The notes beneath the pieces were generated by a model. It did no database searches. It had not been told where the DNA came from and saw nothing but the letters and a program-made list of their open reading frames with translations. Positions 10,182 to 21,927 of a stretch of DNA of 64,000 bases are shown piece by piece; the stretch's first letter is position 1; every line of letters starts with the position of its first letter. Location of the stretch: NCBI GenBank assembly GCA_015832175.1, contig WJXW01000001.1, positions 4,216,001-4,280,000 on the forward strand, written 5' to 3'. This DNA comes from Paraphaeosphaeria minitans (taxonomy: Eukaryota; Ascomycota; Dothideomycetes; Pleosporales; Didymosphaeriaceae). Position numbers and translations under genes: made by a program.

Positions 10182-12064
10182 ATTCCACCATGATGTGCAT
10201 CTGGTGCGGAGGTTGGCTGTTGACAAGCTTCACATCAAAACTACCGGATGGTTAGGCAACAACTTGAATTGATGCTTAGCAACGACAGCTGGTAATATGA
10301 CTGAGTCTAACCGGGATTGCCGTTTGGCTTTCCAATTGCCCGCTTGGGCTTCCATGAGCTACATGCTGTCGTCAGCAGTTAGCTATGCATATTCTCTGGA
10401 AGAAGCCACATCTCAATAAATATTGCTTCTACCTTCAAACTAACAATTTCAGATTGTCAAGATGACATAGTGCCGTGCCAATGTTTTAATTTCCCGTTTT
10501 GCCTTAAGATGAGCACTGTTGTGTGTCGGGCTCTAAGTACTGTTGGATGTCATCAACATCGCGGTTTGCGAAGAGTTTCGAAGAAGATATTTTCAAGCCT
10601 GCGGGAAGGCGTGAGCGCAGTACCTAACACGCGTCGAACCTCGCAAGAGATTCAACAAGCTCAGCATCAGTTTTTCCATCGGATCTCTCATACCCGAAAA
10701 GGAGCGCATCGCCAGCCCTGGCTGTGTACAACAATGCTACGATGAAGCGGCTGTGGTTGTTCTCCGGGAGGAGACCTGATCAAGAACCCCAGAGACAAGT
10801 CCGGTGAAGTTCATAGCCCCAATTTTTCAGGGCGGTAACTCTTTTGAGGTGGAGTTTTTGGAGTGGGAAACAGAGCAGTACTTTCCCAAGTATTCGGATT
10901 ATAATTTCAGCAGAGCGGTTTGGTCAATTTGTGTCTGGAACGACCTGAAATATCCATCCTACCCGAGAAAGGCTGGGAGAGGATGACCTGGAATTCTCCG
11001 GATGGCGAAGGTGCTATTTGACGAGATATTGCTATATCTGTGTATTTGCTGGTCTTGAGAGGTGACTGTAGTTCAAACGTGAAGATTCCGATACGAGAGA
11101 GATGACTTGAATGTAGATTATGCGATATGTTGTCTGGAGATCTTGGGTGTGTATACACTGCCAGTAACCGTCATGATGTCAACATAGAATATTGGGCGGG
11201 GCTTTGCGCTCGATCGTTAGGCTACCCAGTACCCATGGAATAAGCATATCGAGTAACTTCCTGCACGAGTCGAGATTGTCCAAATGAGCCGGACATATCA
11301 TCATCTTCAACTGCTGGAGGGTGAAAAGTTGTTTACTTCGTGGCTGCTATTACACTAGGCTAAAAACGGCTAGCCTGATCAAGACAAGGTCTCAGAACCC
11401 TCGCCGCACTGTCCGCAACGTCATTAGACTATCTATGGTACACGACATCCACAACTCTCGTTTCCCAAGAACAAAGGCGTGGCGGAGGCACGCCATAAGC
11501 GCAAGACAAATTGCGGCGGGAGGCCAAGGTACACCCAGCTTCGTCAAGTCGGAAAAGCGGCTGGTTGAGCGACTAAGAGCTCGTGCTCCACTTGGGTCCG
11601 GAAAGCCAAGACCAACAATGATTCGCAGGTAGCTCGCTCGCTCCATCTTTTGACGTACGCCAGGACCTCTGATGGTGTGTTACGGGATGGGATCTTGGCG
11701 TGAACGACTCGAGTTCCGACCTTCGCCATGCCATCACGACATCTGGGGCAAGGTCAAGCCTCTCCCAAGAGGTGCAAAAGGGATATGATTGATGTGCCTA
11801 GAGATGATATCGTGACGTGAAGGAGCTAGGCCTACCGTTCCAATGGTACAGCTTTATCTGAAAGGCGTTGAAGCCACAAGTTGTAGGTAACCAGGTTTGC
11901 GGTCGTTTGATTTTGGAGTCCGACTGCTTGGCAATAGGCAAGATCCCAATGGCTGATCTTCTTGGAGATACAAAACTGGACAGCAAGTAGCCATCGGCAG
12001 GCCTGACCTCAAGGGTCCTTTGGTATTCTCAATTTTTCACCACTGGTGGCCTGTAACAACCAAG
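10182..12064. other. Intergenic, no supported gene
   Basis: About 1.9 kb. Several short open frames on both strands show no conserved motif and no sensible splice partners. The right end must include the promoter of the SLC6-type transporter. Confidence 0.55.
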
Positions 12065-14566
12065 ATGGTATTGCGATACCTAAAAAAAGTGGGCGCTGTA
12101 CTTGCTCCACCCGCACCAACCTCAGACGATGGCCGCGATCAATGGCCGTCTAGGGCCGCCTTCCTTTTGGCTGCTATGGGTGGCTGCGCAGGCCAGGGCA
12201 ACCTACTACGGTATCCATCCGTAGTGTACAACAATTACGGTCTCCAGGCAAGCGATCCCGTCGCCATTGCCACAGGGTCGAGCTAATATCTTCAGTGGTT
12301 CATACCTTATTTATTGGCTGTGTTTTTGGTACTATTACCGAAATCATGCGAACTCGACAGATTAATTAATTACCAATCAGATCGCCATACCGTCCTTGAT
12401 TTTAGAGGTATCAATTGGACAAGCCTATCGCGGGGGCACTGTCATCGCGTTTAACAACATCAACCGCCGCTTGAAAGGAGTAGGCCTGGGGCCTGTCCTT
12501 GTCAGCTTCATTGTGGTGCAGTATTTCACGGTCAATCTAGCCTGGATCATGAGCTATTTCCGACACAGTTTCACAAGCCCACTACCGTGGGCAGGTCGAC
12601 TCGAAGAGGTATTCTGGGACCCATCTTGGAGACATTATATGTCATGACTAATGAACCGATAGTTCTATTGGACAGACGTTCTCTCAGTGGGCAACATCAC
12701 TGAAGGCAGCCTGAGCCCTAGCGGTAATTCGGTATTGTCTTATACAAGTTTTCCGCACGTTAAAATCGTCGGGGAAACTCTGGGGTGGTCCGTGTTTGTT
12801 TGGTTCCTCATCTGGCTCTCCATCTTCCGCGGAGTCGGTATGACTGGTCGTGTCGTATACTTCACAATGGGCCTACCTATAGTCACCACGATAATTTTTG
12901 TTGGCAGAGCATTATCGCTTGAGAACGCTGGCGAAGGCGTTGCCCTTCTTTGGACAAATTTCCGAGGCGATCAGCTGGCCTCCGGGACGGTGTGGCAGAC
13001 TGCTGTCGGACAAGTAAGTTTCGAGCTTCTTGAAGAGCGTGTAACATATGACATAACTTGTCGCTAATCATATCAGGTCTTTTTCTCGACTGGAATCGGT
13101 TTTGGCTACTTCACCAGCTACGCCAGTTATAACCAAAAGCATGCCAACGCAGTGATGGATGCAATTCTTATTTGTGGCAGCAACGTGCTATTCGAGAACT
13201 TCGCAGCATTTGCAGTCTTTGGTGTTGTCGGTTATTTGCGGCGGTGGCCAAAAGACGGTGTTCGGTACGTAAACTGCCCTCGGATTATGATGCTGAAGTT
13301 GACTATATTTAACATAATGGTCTAGACTTGGTGCTTTTGTTGTAGGGTTTCTAACACTACCTGAAGCTGTGCTACAAATGCCAGGCGCCAATTTCTGGGC
13401 AGTTCTTTTGTTCTTCACGCTTATAGTCCTGGGATTTAGCTCTGCATTTGTCATGCTGGACGTAGTCGTCACATTGGTTTGTGACTCCGGTATGACCAAG
13501 CTTTCGCGACCCTGGGTAGTCACCATACTTACCGTGCTCTCTTTTCTCATGTGTATTCCGGTAAGCATAAAATGTAGAGCTGCTCCCAGAATCGTCTAAT
13601 AACAGTTCTAGTATTGCACCGAGTTCGGTTATTACCTCCTGGATGGGGTTGATCGTTGGATCAACAACGTTGCCCTCATCTTCGTGGTCTGGACCGAGGT
13701 GTCCAGTTCGACCACGGTATACCGATGGTCTGATGTCGTGGAGCAAACAGGCCTCCCTGCATTTGCCATCTACAACTTCGGCTTCTTTGGAGGTCAATTC
13801 TTTGGTATCACCCTAGCGCACGGTATCAGAAGCCCTGGATCTGGAGCGGGTGCGGGCATTGCTCTATATGTTTTTTGCGCAATCATTGCAGTCATTGTCG
13901 CACGTCAGCCAGATGTCGCGGCTCCTCGGTTTACCAGATGGGATATCTGGAATTCGAGCCCTGTTGTCAGAAAATTTTGGTACCTCGCATTTTACTCTGT
14001 GAGCCAACGTATCCACATCCCAAAACTCAATCACTAAGAGTATAACAGGGCAATCAAATCCGCCGGGACCTAAATCTTATCGTTGGAGTTGGGAAGAACT
14101 GGAAGATTCCTTCGTTCCTACCTATCCTCCTTCGCTACATTAGCGGCCCGGTCCTCGCAATCATTTTCTCATTCGCTTACCCTGAGTTTCACACTCTGAG
14201 GTATGATCCTATGATGATAACTGGATTTGTAAGTAATATTTCAGGACGAAGCCGCTATATATTAGACATGATCGTCGCATGTGGGGGAAACCCTTTCAAA
14301 TGGCCTGAGTTGGCTGACTTTATGCCTGCGCACAGATCATTGCGCACCTCACCATGCTGCTTGTCATCATTGGATACGCTCTTCCGAGATATTATGATGC
14401 ACTGATTCCTGTTGAACGACGTGGAGAGGGCACAGAGCTGACGACGCCGATGGAGACCAAGGGTGAACTTGGCGGAAGGCCCATCGCCTACATGGCGGAG
14501 AGAGGTGAAGCACCACCTGAATATGAAAGCGATGAGAACAGAGCAAGGATTAAAGTGGCAAACTAG
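12065..14566 (+). CDS. SLC6/SNF-type sodium-dependent symporter
   Basis: Nine exons: 12065-12247, 12296-12328, 12381-12608, 12663-13013, 13077-13264, 13326-13560, 13612-13998, 14049-14228 and 14336-14566; 671 residues. All eight junctions keep phase. Intron 1 starts with GC (CAG|GCAAGC), a GC-AG intron of 48 bp. The N-terminus has the family hallmark DQWPSRAAFLLAAMGGCAGQ followed by GNLLRYPSVVYNNYGLQ, the unwound first membrane helix that binds Na+ and substrate in LeuT/SLC6 proteins. The next segments (IPSLILEVSIGQAYRGG) and about eleven further hydrophobic helices follow. The hydrophilic C-tail is cytoplasmic by family topology. In fungi these proteins are presumed plasma-membrane amino-acid or amine symporters; the substrate cannot be read from the sequence. 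The start Met at 12065 was chosen because the open frame upstream lacks another ATG. Confidence 0.93.
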
Positions 14567-15949
14567 CGATTCTGATTACGCTCTCCACTGGCAAAGAAGC
14601 ATGGAAGATTCGGAGGTACCATTGGTTGACCATTTTCTCAATGAAGTACTCTGGCCTGTATTACAGTGTAAAAGATACTCAACGTCAAACCATCGTCGAG
14701 GCGGGATAATACCAGATTCATTCCCAAGGTCAATTTGAATGGAAACCAAAGACATGAGAGGTCCTCACCACGGTCCACGTGCGCTAATGCGACCGATTAC
14801 TCGAACTTTTTATGAACCGCTGTCAGCCACACCACCTCTTCCGCAATATTTTCACTTTCGATTTCTTGCCCTTGATACTCCCAGTATCCCTCTTGGCTTT
14901 CGGTTTCTTTTGGAACCGGGCATCTGAACCGGACATACATGTGGGCTGCTGACACTGTGAAAACAATGCTGACGTGCCCATGCACGTGACATCTTTGTCC
15001 TCAACTAATCACGGTAGCAGTTTTTGCGCTCAGTGCTCCACATAGAAGCGAATTTTTAAGCGGGCGCAGTCGTCCGCCACCAAGCTCATACACGTCATAC
15101 TACAGGCAGGTTCAGGTGGCTTACACAATTAGCTATCCAGAAGGATGAAGACTAATGCATGCAGTGTATGGGTGTGTATTGAACGGGAATGATCGGAGTG
15201 ACGAAAGAGTCTCGTAGGGCATGCGTATCGTGTGCGGCAGGGCGAAAAACGATTGAAGCCACCTGTTTCTGGGACGCATCTTGGCACTTGCACAGCGATG
15301 TGTACAAGAATTTTGATAATGTAAGCAACGCGTCAGATCGATTTGTTTCATGCTGAAAAGATGCCATGCAGGATGAAGAGCGAGACACCGGTGAATGCTG
15401 GGGATATTTGCCTGAAGAATACTACCTAGCGTACGCCTCCACAGCCCTTTACTTGAGATGCAAAAGCAACCTTTGACAACCGAGCTTAGAAATGTAGACC
15501 TAAACCATCTCTCGTCCAGTCCTAGAGAACCTGTTCCCACCGTTGTATGCCCGGCCCCCGATGGTGCATTGCTCTTAAGGAAAGCAGATATAGCTTATGT
15601 CTGTTCTTCGGGAATCAACTTTCCTATACAAAAACTATCATTCAACATTCATTAGTACGCGTGGTACCGGATTGGAACAGGCTCTACGATGTGGAGTGAT
15701 TAGCGTTGGGTCTGAAAATTGTTATTCACGCGAGGCCGCGACTAACTCTCTGCTAATTCTACAGATCTTCTTTACAATGGCTCATGCAGCTAATGCAGCT
15801 ATCAACTCCGCATGGACTTGATGCAGACAAAGTACGCTGTTCACTATGACACCGTACCATATTCCTGCTGTCGAAAGCGTACCCATCAGAGGCATCCCGA
15901 AGAGCTCGAACAAATAATGGGCACTACCATCAAGTCTTGCTCTCAATGC
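14567..15949. other. Intergenic, no supported gene
   Basis: About 1.4 kb between the 3' ends of the transporter (plus) and the F-box-like gene (minus). No convincing coding sequence or repeat was found. Confidence 0.55.
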
Positions 15950-16798
15950 CTAACACCACTGCGTTCTAACAACATACTTCTGCCAAGGGTAAGTGGACTT
16001 TGGCGGAAGCTCCCACATCTCGTCCACATCCACGCGCGTCACACAATCATACCAATACCGCTGCACCACTTCCTTCACCGCCTTCTCCCCACACACAACA
16101 ACACTAATATTCTCGAACACCACCGCCATATCAGGATAATCCCAACGGTCCTGCATGAAAGGCGGACGAATAAGACCCAGCAACTCACTCTTCCCATGGT
16201 ACTCCAAAACAAACTTCTCGGCATGCACACCCAGCGCACCCACGTCCGCAAACGCGTCCCGCAGCGACTTCGAATCCGCATCGGGACGCGCCTGCCGCAC
16301 AAACTCCACCTCCAGAGTCTTCAACTTGGACATGGACTTCGTCGCCTCACAGTACCGCGCTAGATCCATCCACCCAGCGTAGTCGCCCTGGATGTACATG
16401 CGCACGTGCTGCAGATATGCAAACGCGTTGGGGTTCGGCGTCATGTAGGGCTGCATCAGCTTCTCGCCGCAGCCGCGGCCGATGCCGCCGAAGTGGAATG
16501 TGTTCTGGCCGTACCACATCTCGAGGGCGGCCTGGGGCATGTTGAAGGCGGCGTCGGTGCAGGGGCAGGCGAGGAGGGGGAGTGCGATGTTTGCGAAGCG
16601 GCCGCATAGGCTGAAGCGCTTGCGGGAGCGGTGGAATGGGATGTGGATGTAGTCCCAGATGGTGATTCGGGGATCTTTAAAGCAATTGCTGGGGATGATA
16701 AGGATGTAGGAGAGGATTTGAAGACGGAGTTCGGGGGGGAGAGAGGTCCATCCGCGGAGGAAGGGGGAGGGTTGGGGAGGGTTCGGGGCGGATGGCAT
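15950..16798 (-). CDS. F-box-like domain protein
   Basis: Single-exon gene, 282 residues, start ATG at 16796-16798; upstream in-frame codons include no other ATG. Residues 13-33 (GWTSLPPELRLQILSYIL) form an F-box-like helix pair with the usual LP-E-L pattern. The rest is mixed alpha/beta with a WYGQNTFHF motif around residue 100, a feature I associate with a large fungal family annotated as F-box-like. F-box proteins bind Skp1 in SCF ubiquitin ligases and recruit targets; whether this divergent copy does so is not visible. The gene at 28364 shares the layout (LPSELK, then Y-x-NNTFW). Confidence 0.75.
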   Translation of the reverse strand: MPSAPNPPQPSPFLRGWTSLPPELRLQILSYILIIPSNCFKDPRITIWDYIHIPFHRSRKRFSLCGRFANIALPLLACPCTDAAFNMPQAALEMWYGQNTFHFGGIGRGCGEKLMQPYMTPNPNAFAYLQHVRMYIQGDYAGWMDLARYCEATKSMSKLKTLEVEFVRQARPDADSKSLRDAFADVGALGVHAEKFVLEYHGKSELLGLIRPPFMQDRWDYPDMAVVFENISVVVCGEKAVKEVVQRYWYDCVTRVDVDEMWELPPKSTYPWQKYVVRTQWC

Positions 16799-17786
16799 GG
16801 TGCGTTGCTGGTGGATTGATCTGCCTGGTGTGGTTGGCAAGTTGGGGGTGTTCTTGGTGTAGTTGTATCGATGTCGCTGCTGGGAAGAGCGGTGGAGATT
16901 TTATCCGACTGACATGAGGTATCGCTATCATAGTGGGACTTTCCTTTTCCCTTGGGCGTGAAAAGGCGCGCTCACGGGACTTCAGGGAGTTCCATCGTGG
17001 GCAATAGCCTAGTCAAAGATATCATTGTGACTGCACAAATGTTCAACATGTCCATGACTTCGGGGTCTGGGCTCTAAACAGGATACGCGGAGGTGATAGT
17101 CATTCACTGACAGGGAGCGAGACGACCGATTATCTATCCCTATCTACGCACACCTACTTGTCATTTTTACAATGCATGCTCTTGTCCAATAAATACCCAA
17201 TCGAGGTTTATGAATGCAGAGAATAGCACACCATCGCCCACTAAGCACTGTCTACCAAAGAAAGTCCGAATCTCTGCCCGCAACAACTTGCACAAGAGCG
17301 ACACGAGCAACAAGCCAGAAACAGTGCCACACCTAACTTATATTTAAGATCCGCTACTGCTCGAACTTAAGGCTCGCAACACGACCTCGTTAAACGACAT
17401 TCACGAGATAGCCTATTCGCTGTCCTGGATGGTGGAGCGATGTCGCGGGCAACGATCGCCAATTCACTGGGGGCCGTTGCGGGCAGTCCTGGGCATATGC
17501 ACCTGGCGAGTGGAGCAGATTACGGCACTTGAATGTTGAGATGAATAGTCCATGGCGTCTGCGGTAAAAGGTTTATGTGGTCCTTGGCGAAATGTTAGAA
17601 TTGGATAAGTCGATGGGAAGAAAGCTTTCGCTGAGTATTTCGATGGCATCAAATTGCGCTAAGTAACAGTGAGCTCGCTCGACTGACTCATTTGGTAATT
17701 AAAAAAAAGATTATACGGTATCTTGCAAATGATTTCACGTTACTTTTATCTTGGGTTGGTATCTACACCGTGCGCACACAATACAA
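16799..17786. other. Intergenic, no supported gene
   Basis: About 1 kb. It holds the promoter of the F-box-like gene on its left side and the 3' flank of the peroxidase gene on its right side. No coding region supported. Confidence 0.55.
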
Positions 17787-18798
17787 TCAGTGGAAAGCAA
17801 TAGCCCCCATGGGCCTGCTCATGCCCTCTGCCCTCCTCCTCGACGATCCAGGCAACGAGCTGGAGCAATCCTTCAAGCTCTCGACATCGTTTCCAACGAC
17901 GACGAACCGATTCCACGCACTCGTGAACGCCGAAGCCCACGCGCCCTGGCTACGCGCAAAGAGGTTCCACGAGCCTTCAGTCTAGCGTGGTGTTAGCAAT
18001 CCGACGACTCCCCACAGGTAGTGAGGCGGGCGAGTGGCATACCGAAGAATCATTCGTCATCCTCCTGTCGCTCGAGAAGCTATACGGCGCGGTGCCCGCC
18101 CTCGTCTCGCTGTAGAACCTGACGTCCCACCTGCTCGGGGTGCTATCCAGCGCCTTGCCCGCCTGGCTCGGGTCGTCGAACGACTGCGTGGCGGCAGTGT
18201 GCGAGCCCACCAGCGCAACGACGTCGTTTGCGCTCATGCCCACGGCCGCGAACTTACCCAGGATGCTGTCGATGGGGTCCTTGGTGCCGGGCACCTGACC
18301 CTCCTCCGCGGGCGTGCTGCTGTCTGTGCGTCCCACGAGCGCCCTCACGCGGGGCCCGAGGGGGCACACGGCGATGGCGACGGCGGCGGCGAACTGGATC
18401 ATGTCTGCGGTGCCGACGCTGTACTGCTTTGCCTTTGCAGCGAGGAGCGAGCATGTTGCTGTTAGGCCGGCGTTCTCGGAGCGGCCGCATTCGTCGCCCA
18501 GGATGAGGGAGCCGTCGCAGCCGTTGTTGATGCAGTCGTGGAAGGGGGCGCGGATGGCGCCGCGGGCAGCGGGTCCGCAGCCTTGGAACGTGCTGCTTAG
18601 GTCGGAGGCGACTTCGGACCAGGTGGAGCAGTCGGTGGAGGAGGATCCTTCCGATGAAGAAGAGCCCGAAGAGGTGGAGCTTGGAGCGGAGGAAGTGTCT
18701 GAAGATAAGGAGGAGGTGGTACCTGATGAACCACCGCCACCACCTGCGGCGCCTGTGGCGGCCAGGGTAAACAGTATTATAGCGCCTTGTAAAAGCAT
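17787..18798 (-). CDS. Secreted class II-type haem peroxidase
   Basis: Two exons, 18043-18798 and 17787-17981, joined by a 61-bp phase-0 intron (donor GTATGC, acceptor CTAG); 316 residues. An N-terminal hydrophobic stretch ending near residue 17-20 is a signal peptide. It is followed by a Gly- and then Ser/Thr-rich linker (residues 19-55) that is likely O-glycosylated. The catalytic domain has the distal haem site RAPFHDC (Arg83, His87) and the proximal His in ALVGSHTAATQ (His200). The second exon supplies the family's C-terminal W-x-x-F-x-x-S-Q...W segment. Family members oxidise phenolic or other small donors with H2O2 in the extracellular space. I do not see the three acidic residues of Mn peroxidases, so generic peroxidase activity is the safer call. 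Reading without the intron gives an unrelated tail. Confidence 0.9.
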
Positions 18799-20310
18799 GA
18801 TGTTATTCTAAATGAAAAAAAGTCAACAAAAATGTTCGCTGGGTGGGTTGAATGTGCTGAAGAGCAGAATCAGTATCAACCCTCCATCTTATATCTCTCT
18901 GTATAGACATGATGCTCTTTGCTTAGATTATACTACGCTATCAAGCTTTGAGGTGCTAAATTCAGCCCCTCTGCAACCTTGCCAAGTCGAGCATGTTGCC
19001 CCTCGCATAGTGCATAGCTGAACACCTGCACTAGATCGTGCGGTAGATATGCCAGCCGGAGATGCGTCCGACCGGGTATACTCGTTTTTGATGTCGTGAT
19101 GTGGGGAAGGCTTAGATATAGTACTAAGACGAAGCTGTCCCAAATAGGCCAGCTTGGTAAATAGTCGCGATAGCTCCAGAGTAGCTTCAGGGCATACCAG
19201 ACGGCGGATGGTACCGAGGAAGTGGAATGCGAAGCCGAAGTTGGAAGCGGGAAGGTAGCGTATCTCTATCGATAAGTTTAACGTGATGGGGTTGTGCGGT
19301 CATGATGGTGTCGTTGAAGTTGTGCCAATCGGTGATCGCCCGCCAAGCAAGTGCTTATTCTAACACCAAAGGCGCTGCAGGTCGTAGAGCCGTTGCCTCT
19401 ACAATTGTTTAGGGCTGAGAAACTAGTAAATACTGATCTCGGCATCCAGATTTTCTGGTCATGCGGAATTGATGGCGCGTGATTGGCAGGCCGTCCATGC
19501 GTGAGCAAAGATGGGTATTCGTGAGTATTAACTCGGAGCTTCCATAGTTGTGGTGGGTAGTCGCGCGAGCATGTTTGAGGGAATAGCTTGACTCAACTCA
19601 CGAACTTGGCGGTCTATATTCGGATCCCGCAGACGGATGTCGCGAGTTGTGTCGCTCTCGCCGTGGCTAGCGATCCGAGGAGGGAGGGATTTTTTCAAGA
19701 GCGGTCGGACTGCTGCTGGTGCGTGTCCGACATTCCAAGCGTAGATGCGGAGAAGTCAGACTATCGACGGGACCCACTCTCAGCTCTCCATCGTTATCGA
19801 TATCTAGAGCGATCGACACTCCCAAGCGCATGTTGCTTGCTGCTGGCTCGTGGATGCGGGAATATGACAGTCCAACATCGTTCGCGTATCGCATTATCTG
19901 AGAGATTTCTCCCGGGAGGGCTCGTGTCGGTAGAGTGGAGCTCTGAACGCATGTGACAGCTTTGTCCGAAAGTTAGTGGCGACGACACTGTCGTGTGGAG
20001 TAGTGACTGTAATCCATAGGTACGCTTGGACCATCCGAGACGAGGTAGAGACGATGTCCGAAAATGGACTTTCAATGAGAAACAGAGATTGCTCAAAAAG
20101 GGCCTTCATCGCGTGAAGAATGGATACAAAGAGCATCGCCATGTTGGGTATAGTTACTATGTATATGTAAGAGGAAAAACTTGATGAACATCGCTACAGC
20201 GTTGTTCATATTTTGTTGCAGCAATCGAGGGCACGCTTGAAAATATCCTTGAGCCTCTGCTTTTTGTGTTGCAGCCGGACCACCTGAGAGGACGAACGCG
20301 CGGGAGACGA
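18799..20310. other. Intergenic; possible small minus-strand gene or relic at 19667-20142
   Basis: About 1.5 kb. On the minus strand, an ATG at 20142 opens an 82-codon frame (MAMLFVSILHAMKALF...). A second open stretch at 19667-19940 reads plausibly (GVSIALDIDNDGELRVG) and could be joined through an acceptor at CGTTCAG near 19950. I do not recognise either part and could not find a well-supported donor, so this is noted, not called as a gene. Confidence 0.3.
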
Positions 20311-21462
20311 CTAATCTAGGTTCGTATCGTCCAACAAAGCCTCTTGCTCCTCTTTCGATATGCCGAAAAGGTACAGCACGTCCAGCATGCTCTTCGAGTT
20401 CAGTCGTGCCGGAGCCTGCATCTGCACCTTGGGTTTCGCATGAAACGCAACGCCCAAGCCTGCTACTCCCATCATGGGAAGGTCGTTGGCGCCGTCGCCA
20501 ATGCAGATAACCTGATCTAGCAGTATACCCTCCTTCTCAGCGATCTCGAGGACATGTTGGCGCTTCTTCTCGGCGTGGACGATCTCACCTGTCAGCTCGC
20601 CAGTGAGCTCCTTTCCGTCCTCGGAGACGACGAGGTGATTTGCGAATGCGTAGTCCAGACCCAGCCTCTGTCCCATCCACCCGGTCAATGGCGTGAAGCC
20701 TCCACTAAGGACTGCAGTCTTGAAGCCCAAGCGCTTCAGCGCAGTAATGAGCTCCGGCACGCCCTCGTTCAACGTGACGCACACCTTCAGCGTCTCCCAC
20801 ACGCTGCTCGGCACCCCCTTGAGCAGCTTGCACCTTGCCCGCAGACTTGCCTCAAAGTCCAGCTCGCCGTTCATGGCCGCCGCGGTGATGGCAGAGACCT
20901 GGTCTTCAACACCGATGAGCGAGGCGATCAGGTCGATGACTTCTTGCTGGATGAGCGTGGAGTCCATGTCGAAGACTGCGAGACGCTTGTGCCGCCTGTG
21001 CACGTTGTCTGCCTGCCACACGATCTCGAGGTTCCATTCGCGCTCGAAGCGGCTGACGAGCTCATTCCGGCGCAGTGCTTCCAGCTCGGCGCCCGCGGAG
21101 GGGAAGCGCACCTCGACCACTCTCGGCGGCTTCTCTTCAGACAGTTGTCTGGATGTTATGCCAGATTCGTGTATACCGGGTATGATGTTGCGCAGCAGCA
21201 CAAAGAAGTCGGTCAGGCATGACTGGCTAATGTAGCTGCCGTAGAGGTGATCGAGCGGATTGGGGCCTGGCGTGGGAGGTTCTAGCGGGTATGCTTCCAA
21301 GTTGTCGGTGGGAGCGGCGCCATCTCTCAGTGCTTCGAGAGAGGCAGGTGCGAGCGCGTCGGTAGGTGACCGTGGTGAAGCATCGGGGTGCGGGAAGAAG
21401 TGGGGCTGGTTGGACTTGTAGAAGAGCGTCGCGATGAGATGGCTGGGGCTGGAATGTGCCAT
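20311..21462 (-). CDS. SER2: Phosphoserine phosphatase
   Basis: Single-exon gene, 383 residues from the first in-frame ATG at 21460-21462. It is a HAD-superfamily phosphatase that releases serine from O-phosphoserine, the last step of the phosphorylated serine pathway, in the cytosol. Motif I is DMDST at residues 165-169 (nucleophile Asp165, general acid/base Asp167), motif II is the SGGF loop at 253-256, and motif III/IV is IGDGAND around 321-327, preceded by a conserved Lys-rich helix. The N-terminal 160 residues form an extra region common in fungal SerB proteins, probably a regulatory fold, with a Pro-rich linker. All catalytic residues are present. It shares a 465-bp upstream region with the divergent dehydrogenase gene. 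Confidence 0.95.
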   Translation of the reverse strand: MAHSSPSHLIATLFYKSNQPHFFPHPDASPRSPTDALAPASLEALRDGAAPTDNLEAYPLEPPTPGPNPLDHLYGSYISQSCLTDFFVLLRNIIPGIHESGITSRQLSEEKPPRVVEVRFPSAGAELEALRRNELVSRFEREWNLEIVWQADNVHRRHKRLAVFDMDSTLIQQEVIDLIASLIGVEDQVSAITAAAMNGELDFEASLRARCKLLKGVPSSVWETLKVCVTLNEGVPELITALKRLGFKTAVLSGGFTPLTGWMGQRLGLDYAFANHLVVSEDGKELTGELTGEIVHAEKKRQHVLEIAEKEGILLDQVICIGDGANDLPMMGVAGLGVAFHAKPKVQMQAPARLNSKSMLDVLYLFGISKEEQEALLDDTNLD

Positions 21463-21927
21463 TGCGGGATTGAGAAGCGCGGCCGACACCAAAGGAGTGC
21501 AGTTGGAAGAAAGGGAGAGGAATGGGCAGAAAAGGCGCGCTAGAAGGGAGATTTTGGACAAGCTTCGCAAAATGCAGCGGGGCGGTTTGGCGGGGTCGAC
21601 GAACGGGAACTCAAAACCCTGCAGATCGGCTGACTAGGCCCCGACCACGGCCTCGGGATTGAACAAGTCTTTGTACTTGAGCACGCATCCGACGAAAGTG
21701 TCACTGTGTATCGCTGTTCACACTTGATTTGGGTATCACGACTGAACAGTTCAGGCGCGAGGAAGCATTCGAGGTATTCCCCGCGCAGTGCGAGCTCTTC
21801 CAATGCGCACGACCCGTATTTGCCAGTGCAAGCGAACTGTAGCTGGGAATACGGAATACGGCCATAGTCGGTTCCATCTTTGTAGGCGCAACGTCTGCCT
21901 GCATCCCATCTCATCGTCTGTGCTGTC
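21463..21927. other. Shared upstream region of SER2 and the SDR gene
   Basis: 465 bp between divergent start codons; it must contain both promoters. No TATA-like element stands out. Confidence 0.5.
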
